A DNA stretch of 8,201 nt from positions 1 to 8,201 of the forward strand of contig JAHEXN010000153.1 of assembly GCA_023252095.1 (NCBI GenBank). The letters run 5' to 3'. Source of the stretch: Actinomycetes bacterium (lineage in GTDB: Bacteria > Actinomycetota > Actinomycetes > Propionibacteriales > Nocardioidaceae). How positions within the stretch are numbered: the stretch's first letter is position 1; each line of letters begins with the position of its first letter. Positions 1 to 6,339 of this stretch are shown here, piece by piece. Both the position numbers and the translations under genes were made by a program. The notes under the pieces were generated by a model. It made no database searches, was not told the DNA's origin, and was given only the letters and a program-made list of their open reading frames with translations.

Positions 1-399
1 TCCGGTCACGACCATGAGGCGGAACGGGCCCTTGAGGTTGACCTCGATCGTCTTGTCGAAGAGACCTTCGGAGACCTCCATCAGGGAGTCAGCGAGCGGA
101 GCGATGCCGGCATTGTTGACCACGACGTCGAGACGGCCGAACCGCTCGTAGATCGCGTCGACCGCTCCGTCGATGTCGTCCCAGCGACCCACGTGCAGCG
201 CCAGCGGCATCGTCTCGACGCCCGTGGCCGCCGTGATCTCGTCCGCAACCTCGACGCACTGCTCGTGCTTGCGGCTCGACACGACGACGCGCGCACCCTC
301 GGCGGCGAGAGCCTGCGCGATGGCCCGGCCGAGGCCGCGGGTCGCGCCCGTGACCAGGGCGACCTTCCCCGTCAGCTCGCCGGTGGCGGCGGTGTTCAT
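1..399 (-). CDS. SDR family NAD(P)-dependent oxidoreductase (C-terminus beyond the left edge)
   Basis: The first 133 residues of a classical short-chain dehydrogenase/reductase are visible; the catalytic Ser/Tyr/Lys half lies outside the window. The Rossmann glycine motif TGATRGLG is at residues 17-24, NNAG at 95-98, and the structural Asn of EVNLKG at 121. Arg43-Lys44 directly after the second beta strand (VVVSSRK) suggest NADP(H) preference, by family rule. The ATG overlaps the stop of the upstream ACAD as ATGA (396-399), and a GAGG lies 7 bases before it, so the start is well supported and translation is probably coupled. By position after a kinase and an ADGP-type ACAD, it could interconvert a keto and hydroxy acyl-CoA, as LvaD does with levulinyl-CoA. 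SDRs are too diverse for the substrate to be read from half a protein. Confidence 0.93.
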   Translation of the reverse strand, partial: MNTAATGELTGKVALVTGATRGLGRAIAQALAAEGARVVVSSRKHEQCVEVADEITAATGVETMPLALHVGRWDDIDGAVDAIYERFGRLDVVVNNAGIAPLADSLMEVSEGLFDKTIEVNLKGPFRLMVVTG

Positions 400-1607
400 G
401 CCCGCACCTCGTACTTCTTCATCTCGAGGCGCGCCATCGTGCGCAGATGCACCTCGGTCGGTCCGTCGGCGATCTGCAGGGCCCGCGTGATCGCGAACAG
501 GCGCGCCAGCACGGTGTCGTCGCTGACGCCCGCGGCGCCGTGGACCTGCACCGCGCGGTTCACGACGTCGTGCGCGACCTCCATCGCGGCGACCTTGATC
601 GCGGCGACGTCGGACCGGGCGGCGTGATTGCCCTGCGTGTCCATGAGCCACGAGGCGCGCAGCGTCAGCAACCGGATCTGGTCGATCTCCATGCGGCTGC
701 GCGCGATCCACTCCCGGACGACACCGCGCTTGGCGAGCGGCTCCCCGAACGCGACGCGTGTGGCAGCGCGCTCGCACAGCAGCTGGAGCGCCCGCTCGGC
801 AAAGCCGATCGCCCGCATCGCGTAGTGCATGCGGCCGGGTCCGAGGCGGCCCTGCGCGATCGCGAAGCCTCCGCCCTCCTCGCCCAGCATGTTCGTGACG
901 GGCACGCGCACGTCGGTGAACTGCACCTCGCCGTGCCCGAGACGGTCCTTGAAGCCGAACATCGGCAGGTCCCGCAGGACCTCGATGCCCGGGGCGTCGG
1001 CCGGCACCAGCACCATGCTCTGCTGCCGGTACGTGGGAGCGTCCGGGTCGGACTTGCCCATGAAGATGATGAGCTTGCAGTCCGGGTCGAGGATGCCCGA
1101 GGTGTACCACTTGCGACCGTTGAGGACGTACTCGTCGCCGTCGCGCCTGATCGTCGAGGTGATGTTGGTGGCGTCAGAGCTCGCGACGTCGGGCTCGGTC
1201 ATCGCGAACGCGGACCGGATGCGGCAGTCCAGCAGCGGGTCGAGCCACTGCTCCTGCTGCTCGGGCGTGCCGAACATCGCGAGGATCTCCATGTTGCCCG
1301 TGTCCGGCGCGGAGCAGTTGATGGCCTCGTTGCCGATCATCGAACGACCGACGACCTCGGCCAGCGAGGCGTACTCGAGGTTCGTGAGGCCGGCACCTCG
1401 GTCGCCGTGCGTCATGAACAGGTTCCACAGCCCGCGCTCGCGCGCGATCGCCTGCAGGTCTCGCATGACCTGCGGCTGCTCGTGCGGATTGTCGTTGGCC
1501 GCGATCTGCGCGTCGTACACCGACTCGGCCGGGTACACGTGCTCGTCCATGAAGGCTTCCAGCTCGACGCGCAGCTTCTCAGTGCGCGGCGTCAGGGCGA
1601 AGTCCAT
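396..1607 (-). CDS. Acyl-CoA dehydrogenase, ACAD10/ACAD11 (LvaC-like) type
   Basis: A 403-residue, full-length soluble FAD-dependent acyl-CoA dehydrogenase fold. Visible landmarks are FAMTEPDVASSDATN (134-148, flavin/substrate region), WYTSG (167-171), QGRLGPGR (252-259), RVAFGEPL (284-291), VQVHGAAGVSDD (353-364) and IADGPTEVH (379-387). In medium-chain ACADs the catalytic base is the Glu of YEGT; here the aligned residue is Asp381 of ADGP, a hallmark of the ACAD10/ACAD11/LvaC branch. In known members, this branch acts with a partner kinase to eliminate phosphate from 4-phosphoacyl-CoA, giving enoyl-CoA. The kinase-like gene directly upstream (23-base gap) fits this. An AGGAGAG lies just before the ATG, fixing the start. 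The downstream SDR overlaps by ATGA. An ordinary acyl-CoA dehydrogenase role remains possible. The fold is certain; the phosphate-elimination role is inferred from motif and neighbours. Confidence 0.95.
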   Translation of the reverse strand: MDFALTPRTEKLRVELEAFMDEHVYPAESVYDAQIAANDNPHEQPQVMRDLQAIARERGLWNLFMTHGDRGAGLTNLEYASLAEVVGRSMIGNEAINCSAPDTGNMEILAMFGTPEQQEQWLDPLLDCRIRSAFAMTEPDVASSDATNITSTIRRDGDEYVLNGRKWYTSGILDPDCKLIIFMGKSDPDAPTYRQQSMVLVPADAPGIEVLRDLPMFGFKDRLGHGEVQFTDVRVPVTNMLGEEGGGFAIAQGRLGPGRMHYAMRAIGFAERALQLLCERAATRVAFGEPLAKRGVVREWIARSRMEIDQIRLLTLRASWLMDTQGNHAARSDVAAIKVAAMEVAHDVVNRAVQVHGAAGVSDDTVLARLFAITRALQIADGPTEVHLRTMARLEMKKYEVRA

Positions 1608-1630
1608 GTCTCTCCTACGTCGGGCGGGGC

Positions 1631-2614
1631 TCAGCGGAGCCGCGCGAGTCCTGAGGTGATGAGCTGCACGATCGTCGCCGGCAGCTTCTCCTGGTCCGGG
1701 TCCTCGTGGCGGCCCTCGCGGTGACGGCGCAGGTTGTGCCCCATGATCGCGGCCATCTTGTAGCGACCGAGCGCGTTGAACCAGGCCATCTCGGCCGGCG
1801 GCTCACCGGAGCCGGCGTACAGCGCCAGCAGCTCGTCCTCGGACGGCAAGCCCGGGACCTCGCGGCCGACGCCGGGGAAGTTGGTGCCGTCGGCGAAGAC
1901 GAGGAACCAGCCGAGCTCGACGCGCGGGTCGCCGATGCTCCAGATCTCCCAGTCGATGACCGCGAGGGGGTCGACGCCGTCGGACAGGATGTTGCCGAGG
2001 CGGTAGTCGCCGTGGACGAGGGTCGGCGCCAGACCGGCCGGGACGTTCGCGGCGAGCGCGTCGCGCAGGTCGGCCGCACCGGGCACGAGCTCCGGCGGGA
2101 CCGCGTCCATCGTGCGGCTCCAGCGTGCGAGCTCGTCGGCAGGCGCAAGCGTCTCGGCACCCTCCGGGAGGGACGCGAGGGGCACGGCATGCAGGCTCGG
2201 CAGGATCTCGGCGGCCCGACGCATCCGGGCGGCAGCAAGGTCCGGGGCCACCGCGGGATCGTCGAGCACGGGCTCGAGCGACTCGCCGCGCACGAACTCG
2301 ACCGCGAACCAGGCGGGCTCGACCTCGTCCACCGCGACGACGGCAGGCACGGGGACAACGGTGCCGGCGAGGGCTCGCATGATGCGGGCCTGCTTGAGCA
2401 TGTCGTGACGGCCGACCGAACGCTGCCCGCGGGGCACGGCCTTCACGACGACCTCGCGGTCGTCGACCGCGACGCGGTACGTCAGGCCCGAGTGACCGCC
2501 CGGCAGGACGACGAGGTCGCCGACCACGACGTCCTCACCGAGCGCTGCCCGCAGGCCGGCGGCGACCCGGGGCCCGAGCTCGGCCTCGTAGGGCAGCTCG
2601 CTGCGCTCGCTCAT
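1631..2614 (-). CDS. Phosphotransferase of the APH/choline-kinase fold (LvaA / ACAD10-11 kinase-domain-like)
   Basis: A 327-residue aminoglycoside-phosphotransferase-fold protein. The nucleotide loop GGHSGLTY is at 39-46, a candidate ATP-binding Lys58 lies in VVVKAV, the catalytic loop VHGDYRLGNIL is at 200-210 (Asp203 base, Asn208 metal ligand), and the metal-binding IDWE is at 220-223 (Asp221). All active-site residues are present, so it should be a working kinase. Antibiotic resistance is unlikely: it sits inside a fatty-acyl-CoA operon between two ACADs, and proteins of this family are linked to ACADs as domains (mammalian ACAD10/11) or neighbours (LvaA, which phosphorylates 4-hydroxyvaleryl-CoA). 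The chosen ATG overlaps the stop of the upstream ACAD as ATGA (2611-2614), with GGGAG 8 bases upstream. The frame stays open to 2734, but a start there would lie deep in the preceding gene and lacks the family N-terminus. Confidence 0.93.
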   Translation of the reverse strand: MSERSELPYEAELGPRVAAGLRAALGEDVVVGDLVVLPGGHSGLTYRVAVDDREVVVKAVPRGQRSVGRHDMLKQARIMRALAGTVVPVPAVVAVDEVEPAWFAVEFVRGESLEPVLDDPAVAPDLAAARMRRAAEILPSLHAVPLASLPEGAETLAPADELARWSRTMDAVPPELVPGAADLRDALAANVPAGLAPTLVHGDYRLGNILSDGVDPLAVIDWEIWSIGDPRVELGWFLVFADGTNFPGVGREVPGLPSEDELLALYAGSGEPPAEMAWFNALGRYKMAAIMGHNLRRHREGRHEDPDQEKLPATIVQLITSGLARLR

Positions 2615-3822
2615 GCCCTCGGCTCCCGCGGGAGGCCGAGCACGCGCTCGGCGATGATGTTGTGCTGGATCTCGTCGGTGCCGCCGGCGATGCGGTAGCC
2701 CGGCGCCCCGAGCACGTGCTCGGTCCAGGCCCACGTGCCCCAGCCGCCCGTGCGGGTCGTCAGCTCCGGGCCGAGGAGCTCCCGCACGACCTCCGACGTG
2801 CGCGCCATCGTGTCGGTCGCGAGCAGCTTGCCCAGCGACGCCTCAGGCCCCGGGTCCTGCCCGGCCACCACCGCGGCGGCCACGCGCATGCCTGTCAGGC
2901 GCTGCACGTAGCTGCGGGTCACGAGGTCGGCGACGCGATCGCGCTCGATCTCGCCGAGGGGCCGGCCCCCGTCGCCAGCGCGGTGACGCGCCAGCTCGAC
3001 CGCCTGGTCGGCGTTCTCCAGCCCGAGGTTGCCCGAGTCGAGGCGCTCCGAGGCCAGCACCGTGAGCGCGACCTTCCAGCCCGCGCCCTCGGGCCCGAGC
3101 CGGAACTCGTCGTCGAGGACGACCCCGTCGAGGTAGACCTCGTTGAACGAGCTGCCACCCGTCATCTGACGGATCGGGCGCACCGTGACGCCGGGAGCGT
3201 CCATCGGCACGATGAAGACCGTGAGACCCGCGTGCTTCGCGACGCTCGGGTCGGTGCGAGCCACGGCGACCCCGACGTCGGCGATGCGAGCACCCGACGT
3301 CCAGACCTTGTGGCCGTCGAGCACCCATCGTCCGTCGTCGCGCCGCACCGCCCGCGTCCGGACGGCGGCCAGGTCCGAGCCCGCCTCCGTCTCGGAGAAG
3401 AGCTGGCACGCGATGACGTCGGTGCGCAGCATCGCGCGCACGTACCGCTCCTTCTGCTCCGGCGTGCCCCACTGGGCGACGGTCGGCGCGATGAGCTGCT
3501 GGGTGACGGGGAACATCTCCGTCCGGCGCGGCACGTCGAACTCGGCCTCGACCCGGCGGAACGCGAGCAGGTAGGCCGTCGGAAGGTCACGGCCGCCGAG
3601 CTCGGCGGGCCACGTCAGCGGTCCGAATCCCGCGTCGAACTTGAGCTGCTCGTAGGCCTGGATGCGGGCGGTCTCGGCGCGCTCCTGGTCCTCGGTCCAG
3701 TTCTCGAAGACCGCGACCGAGTCGCTGCCCTCCCCCCAGACGGTCTCGGTCCGCGGCTTCGCGACCGACGCGAGCCAGGTCCGCGCCTCGATGACGAAGT
3801 CCTCCAGGGACGGCGTCGCCAT
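2611..3822 (-). CDS. Acyl-CoA dehydrogenase, IAGGT (FadE) type
   Basis: A 403-residue ACAD distinct from the other one in this operon. Motifs are WPAELGG (71-77), LFSETEAGSDLA (141-152), KVWTSGA (172-178), GPEGAGWK (243-250), VLASERL (255-261) and YRIAGGTDEIQ (376-386). The classical catalytic Glu of YEGT is replaced by Gly380, as in FadE proteins with IAGGT. Glu259 in ASER occupies the isovaleryl-CoA-dehydrogenase/ChsE4-like position and is the likely base. The related mycobacterial steroid ACADs (ChsE4-ChsE5, FadE28-29) work as alpha2beta2 pairs, but no obvious beta partner is in the window, so it may act as a homomer. The start at 3822 lies 2 bases after the stop of the thiolase-like gene, with a G-rich SD-like GGGGG 7 bases upstream. 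Probable role: alpha,beta-desaturation of a CoA thioester, with electrons passed to ETF. Confidence 0.95.
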   Translation of the reverse strand: MATPSLEDFVIEARTWLASVAKPRTETVWGEGSDSVAVFENWTEDQERAETARIQAYEQLKFDAGFGPLTWPAELGGRDLPTAYLLAFRRVEAEFDVPRRTEMFPVTQQLIAPTVAQWGTPEQKERYVRAMLRTDVIACQLFSETEAGSDLAAVRTRAVRRDDGRWVLDGHKVWTSGARIADVGVAVARTDPSVAKHAGLTVFIVPMDAPGVTVRPIRQMTGGSSFNEVYLDGVVLDDEFRLGPEGAGWKVALTVLASERLDSGNLGLENADQAVELARHRAGDGGRPLGEIERDRVADLVTRSYVQRLTGMRVAAAVVAGQDPGPEASLGKLLATDTMARTSEVVRELLGPELTTRTGGWGTWAWTEHVLGAPGYRIAGGTDEIQHNIIAERVLGLPREPRA

Positions 3823-3824
3823 GC

Positions 3825-4973
3825 TCAGACCCCCAGCACGGTGCAGGCGCTGATGCCGGGCGCACCGTAGACGTGGGTGAAGCCGAGCCGCGGGGACCCG
3901 GGGACCTGACGGTCGCCGGCCTCGCCGCGCAGCTGCGTCACGACCTCGTGGACCTGACGCAGGCCGGAGGCGCCGATGGGCTCGCCGTTCGCGATGCAGC
4001 CACCGTCGGTGTTGACCGGCAGCTCGCCGCCGATCTCGGTCTCCCCTGCGGCGATGAGCTCTTCCTGGTCGCCGTGCTCGACGAAGCCGCACTCGGCCAG
4101 GTGCATGACCTCGGCCCCGCTCTCGGTGTCCTGGAGCTGGGCGACGTCGATCTCGTCGGGCCGCACGCCCGCGGCCGCGAAGGCCGCAGCGGAGGCGTCC
4201 GCGCTCACGCTCGACGGCGTGCCGGTTCCCTGGATCGCCGGGGCGAAGACCTCGAACGAGCCGAACTGGCGCGTGCGGGCCGCGACCGACAGCAGCTGCA
4301 CGGGGCGACGTCCCGCCTCGCGGGCGACGTCCTCGCTCGCGACGATCACGGCGGCTCCGCCCTCGCCGGGCGAGCAGAACATGTAGCGGGTCAGCGGATC
4401 GTTGACCATGTCGGCCGCGAGGATCGTGTCCTCGCTGATCGCCTCGCGGCGCCACGCGTTCGGGTTGAGCACGCCGTTGCGGTAGGCCTTCGCGGCGACT
4501 CGCGCCAACGTGCGCTCGCTGATCCCGTGCTCGCGCATGTAGCGGGCGATCTTGATGCCGAAGAACTGGGTCGTGACCATCAGGCCGGCCTCGCCGAAGC
4601 CGGCGTCGAGTCCCCACTCCTCAGGGCGCGGGTCGAAAGCGCCCCGCGGATGCTTGTCGAACCCGACGGCCAAGGCGACCTGGGCCTGTCCGGACCGGAT
4701 CGCGTTGATCGCCGACACGAGGGCACTACCACCCGTGGCGCACCCGTTCTTGACGTTCGTGAACGGGATGCCCGTCAGGCCGAGATCGGCGACGAGCGTG
4801 TCGGCCAACCCGGCGCCGTCACTGCCGCCGAACGCGACCTGGACGTCCTGCCAGGCAAGCTTGGCGTCGTCCAGGGCGGTGCGGATCGCGGTCACGGCCA
4901 TCTCACGACCGCTGATACCGGGCTGGCGCCCGAACGGTGACAGACCGGCGCCGATGATCGAGACGTCCGTCAT
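3825..4973 (-). CDS. Thiolase-fold lipid-transfer (Ltp/SCP2-thiolase-like) protein, possible acyl-CoA aldolase
   Basis: A 382-residue full-length thiolase fold. The N-terminus VSIIGAGLSPFGR is typical of SCP2/Ltp-type thiolases. The nucleophile-like Cys78 is in NGCATGGSAL, and the C-terminal domain carries NTDGGCIANGEPIGASG (321-337). By hand alignment, Glu331 (GEP) replaces the histidine of the classical GHPxGxxG motif. The CxGGG cysteine position is taken by His367 in HVYGAPG (367-373), with Tyr369 close by. It is therefore unlikely to be a standard degradative thiolase. Family members paired with DUF35 proteins include Ltp2, a retro-aldolase that removes the last steroid side-chain unit. 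The DUF35 partner is encoded immediately upstream with a TGATG stop/start overlap (4971-4975). AGGAG at 4979-4983, 5 bases from the ATG, supports the start. C-C cleavage or formation on a CoA thioester is the safe call. Confidence 0.92.
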   Translation of the reverse strand: MTDVSIIGAGLSPFGRQPGISGREMAVTAIRTALDDAKLAWQDVQVAFGGSDGAGLADTLVADLGLTGIPFTNVKNGCATGGSALVSAINAIRSGQAQVALAVGFDKHPRGAFDPRPEEWGLDAGFGEAGLMVTTQFFGIKIARYMREHGISERTLARVAAKAYRNGVLNPNAWRREAISEDTILAADMVNDPLTRYMFCSPGEGGAAVIVASEDVAREAGRRPVQLLSVAARTRQFGSFEVFAPAIQGTGTPSSVSADASAAAFAAAGVRPDEIDVAQLQDTESGAEVMHLAECGFVEHGDQEELIAAGETEIGGELPVNTDGGCIANGEPIGASGLRQVHEVVTQLRGEAGDRQVPGSPRLGFTHVYGAPGISACTVLGV

Positions 4974-5350
4974 CAGGACTCCTGGGTCGGGGCGAGGGCG
5001 AACCTCGGCACGGGATGGGTGGCGACGAGCTCGACGGCGACCTGGCCCTCGAGCTCGACCGGGTCGTCGCAGTCGAGGATCGCCTCGACCTTGACGCCCT
5101 CAGGAAGCTCGACGTAACCGACCGCGAAGGGCGTGAACCCCTCGGCAGGTGGGACGTACGGCGGGGACTTCGGTGCGAAGCGCTGCACCGTGAACCCCCA
5201 GACGGTGCCGCGGCGGCCGAGGTCGATGGGTCGCATCGCCTCGGCGCCGCAGCGCTGGCAGCCCCGGGAGACCGGGTAGGCCACGTTGTCGCACTGGTCG
5301 CACCGGCTCCCCTTCAGGGGAAGCAGGTCCACGGTCGGCATCTCGGTCAC
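4973..5350 (-). CDS. DUF35 zinc-ribbon/OB-fold protein, partner of the thiolase-like protein
   Basis: A 125-residue protein with an N-terminal rubredoxin-like zinc ribbon (Cys17, Cys20, Cys31, Cys34: CxxC-N10-CxxC), followed by an OB-fold of about residues 44-115 beginning RRGTVWGFTV. This is the DUF35 (OB_aCoA_assoc) architecture. Such proteins bind thiolase-superfamily enzymes and are thought to hold or channel the acyl-CoA, as in Ltp2-ChsH2 and the archaeal thiolase/HMG-CoA synthase complex. The translationally overlapped thiolase-like gene downstream fits a two-subunit complex. The start is GTG at 5350: AGGAG (5357-5361) is 6 bases upstream, whereas the next in-frame ATG (5341) would be 15 bases away. 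A 46-base gap separates it from the hydratase gene; only a weak GGAG/CTCC inverted repeat and a GGGGTCAG direct repeat are visible there, and no convincing promoter. Confidence 0.93.
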   Translation of the reverse strand: MTEMPTVDLLPLKGSRCDQCDNVAYPVSRGCQRCGAEAMRPIDLGRRGTVWGFTVQRFAPKSPPYVPPAEGFTPFAVGYVELPEGVKVEAILDCDDPVELEGQVAVELVATHPVPRFALAPTQES

Positions 5351-5396
5351 GTCGAGCTCCTGGTCGGACGAAGGAGGGGTCAGCTCCGGGTGGGGG

Positions 5397-6182
5397 TCAG
5401 CGACCGACCCACTTGGGCTCGCGCTTCTCGAGGAACGCCTGCACGCCCTCCTTGCCGTCCTCGGACTGCAGGGCGTTGCCGACCGCGAGGTGCTCCATGA
5501 CCATGAGCGAGCGGACGTCGGCGTCGAGGCCCTGGTTGATGGCCATCTTGGTCAGGCGCATCATGTACGGGCTCTTGTCGACGAGCGGCGCGATGAAGTC
5601 GGCGACGGCCTGGTCCAGCTGGTCGGCGGGCGCCGACTCGTTGATCAGGTCGAAGTCCTTGGCCTCCTGGCCGGACAGGAGCTTGCCGGTCAGCATGAGC
5701 TCCTTGGTCTTGCGCAGGCCGATCATGCGCGGCAGGCGGTAGATCGGACCGGCGCCACCGAACAGCGCGCGACGGATGTGGAAGTCGCCGATCTTGGCGT
5801 CGTCGGACGCGATCGCGAAGTCGCACGAGATCATGAGCTCGAAGCCGCCGGCGGTGACGTAGCCCTCGAGGACCGCGACCGACGGGGTCTTCATCGAGTA
5901 GAGGCGGTCGCAGACCTCGGCCGAGAGCACGGCGACGTCCATCGCGGTGGTCGTGCCGATGAAGTCCGACAGCAGCTCGTCGAGGTCGAAGCCCGAGCAG
6001 AACTGATTCTGGACGCCGCGCAGGACCAGCACCTTCAGGTTCGGGTCCTCGTCGACCTCCTTGATGATCTCGTCGAGGCGGTGGAGCAGCTCGACCGTGA
6101 CGGAGTTCATCTTGTGCGGCCGGTTGAGCCACACGCGGGCGACGTCGCCGTCCTTCTCGAGGAGTACGTGATCGGAGACCAT
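5397..6182 (-). CDS. Enoyl-CoA hydratase/isomerase (crotonase) family protein
   Basis: A 261-residue crotonase-fold protein of normal length. The first oxyanion-hole segment is FCSGFDLDEL (61-70) and the second is EGYVTAGGFELMISCDFAIAS (106-126); the C-terminal EKREPKWVGR resembles the usual FxEKRxPxFxGR. Of the two catalytic glutamates of rat enoyl-CoA hydratase, the first is kept (Glu115 in GGFEL). The position of the second (QPE) is His135 in IGDFHIRRAL, by hand alignment. That leaves hydratase activity uncertain; an isomerase, hydrolase or specialised lyase is possible. It is the first gene of the seven-gene operon. The start at 6182 is supported by AAAGGA 7 bases upstream and by the family N-terminus. 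An in-frame ATG at 6269 would lie upstream of the predicted promoter and is not used. Confidence 0.93.
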   Translation of the reverse strand: MVSDHVLLEKDGDVARVWLNRPHKMNSVTVELLHRLDEIIKEVDEDPNLKVLVLRGVQNQFCSGFDLDELLSDFIGTTTAMDVAVLSAEVCDRLYSMKTPSVAVLEGYVTAGGFELMISCDFAIASDDAKIGDFHIRRALFGGAGPIYRLPRMIGLRKTKELMLTGKLLSGQEAKDFDLINESAPADQLDQAVADFIAPLVDKSPYMMRLTKMAINQGLDADVRSLMVMEHLAVGNALQSEDGKEGVQAFLEKREPKWVGR

Positions 6183-6219
6183 GGTGTGGTCCTTTCGGGA
6201 GCGCTGAGTGCGTGGAGTT

Positions 6220-6237
6220 TGAACTGGATTCAGTTCA
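6220..6237. promoter_or_regulatory. Operator-like palindrome 1 (TGAACTG-N4-CAGTTCA)
   Basis: The sequence TGAACTGGATTCAGTTCA has two perfect 7-base inverted arms with a 4-base centre, the size and shape of a TetR-family operator. It covers the predicted transcription start and the edge of the -10 of the minus-strand operon, so binding there should repress. It shares its left arm exactly with the second palindrome 50 bases away. I do not recognise a named regulator for this motif; it does not fit the KstR (TNNAACNNGTTNNA) or KstR2 consensus. Confidence 0.6.
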
Positions 6238-6265
6238 GTATGTGCACGATGAGAGTCGGAGTCAA
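6237..6265 (-). promoter_or_regulatory. Predicted promoter of the seven-gene operon
   Basis: On the minus strand TTGACT (6265-6260) is followed after exactly 17 bases by CATACT (6242-6237), a good sigma-70/SigA-like -35/-10 pair. Transcription would start near 6230, giving a leader of roughly 48 bases before the hydratase ATG. The palindrome at 6220-6237 lies over the edge of the -10 box and the predicted start site. This is a motif reading only. Confidence 0.55.
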
Positions 6266-6268
6266 CCA

Positions 6269-6296
6269 TTGAACTGAAGTGAGTTTAGTTTAGACT
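6269..6296 (+). promoter_or_regulatory. Predicted promoter of the divergent flavoprotein gene
   Basis: TTGAAC (6269-6274), a 16-base spacer and TAGACT (6291-6296) form a plausible -35/-10 pair on the plus strand, placing the start near 6303 and giving a leader of about 37 bases. The spacer contains the tandem repeat TTTAGTTTAG (6284-6293). The second palindrome (6270-6287) covers the -35 and most of the spacer. Confidence 0.5.
6270..6287. promoter_or_regulatory. Operator-like palindrome 2 (TGAACTG-N4-GAGTTTA)
   Basis: TGAACTGAAGTGAGTTTA repeats the left arm of palindrome 1 exactly and has a degenerate right arm (GAGTTTA instead of CAGTTCA, 5 of 7 matching). The two centres are 50 bases apart, near an integral number of helical turns. 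It overlaps the -35 and spacer of the flavoprotein promoter and is a likely weaker binding site for the same regulator. Confidence 0.5.
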
Positions 6297-6339
6297 CGCT
6301 GAGACCCAGATCACAACCCATCGCCCCCGAGGAGACTCC

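Noticed and set aside
447..1724. Long open frame on the plus strand opposite the ADGP-type ACAD
   Set aside because: Its translation is low-complexity and rich in Arg, Asp, Val and His without domain motifs. It is a GC-driven shadow of the minus-strand gene.
1631..2614. Aminoglycoside resistance gene
   Set aside because: The APH fold is present, but the context between two acyl-CoA dehydrogenases in a coupled operon indicates the LvaA/ACAD10-11-associated kinase group.
3823..4617. Upstream extension of the IAGGT ACAD frame into the thiolase-like gene, suggesting a fusion
   Set aside because: The extension is Arg/Gly-rich with no domain. The ATG at 3822 gives the normal family N-terminus and length.
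2662..4940. Two long plus-strand open frames opposite the IAGGT ACAD and the thiolase-like gene
   Set aside because: They have no family motifs and skewed composition, and the opposite strand carries clear conserved enzymes.
5376..5400. Direct repeat GGGGTCAG twice between the hydratase and DUF35 genes, with a weak GGAG/CTCC hairpin
   Set aside because: It is too short to support a terminator or attenuator, and the second copy overlaps the hydratase stop codon.
5998..6011. CAGAA-CTGA-TTCTG inverted repeat inside the hydratase gene
   Set aside because: It lies in conserved coding sequence (QNQFCSG region), differs from the operator motif and is short enough to occur by chance.
6183..6269. 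Upstream ATG at 6269 extending the hydratase by 29 residues
   Set aside because: It precedes the predicted -10 and transcription start, has no family similarity, and the 6182 ATG has a good ribosome binding site.
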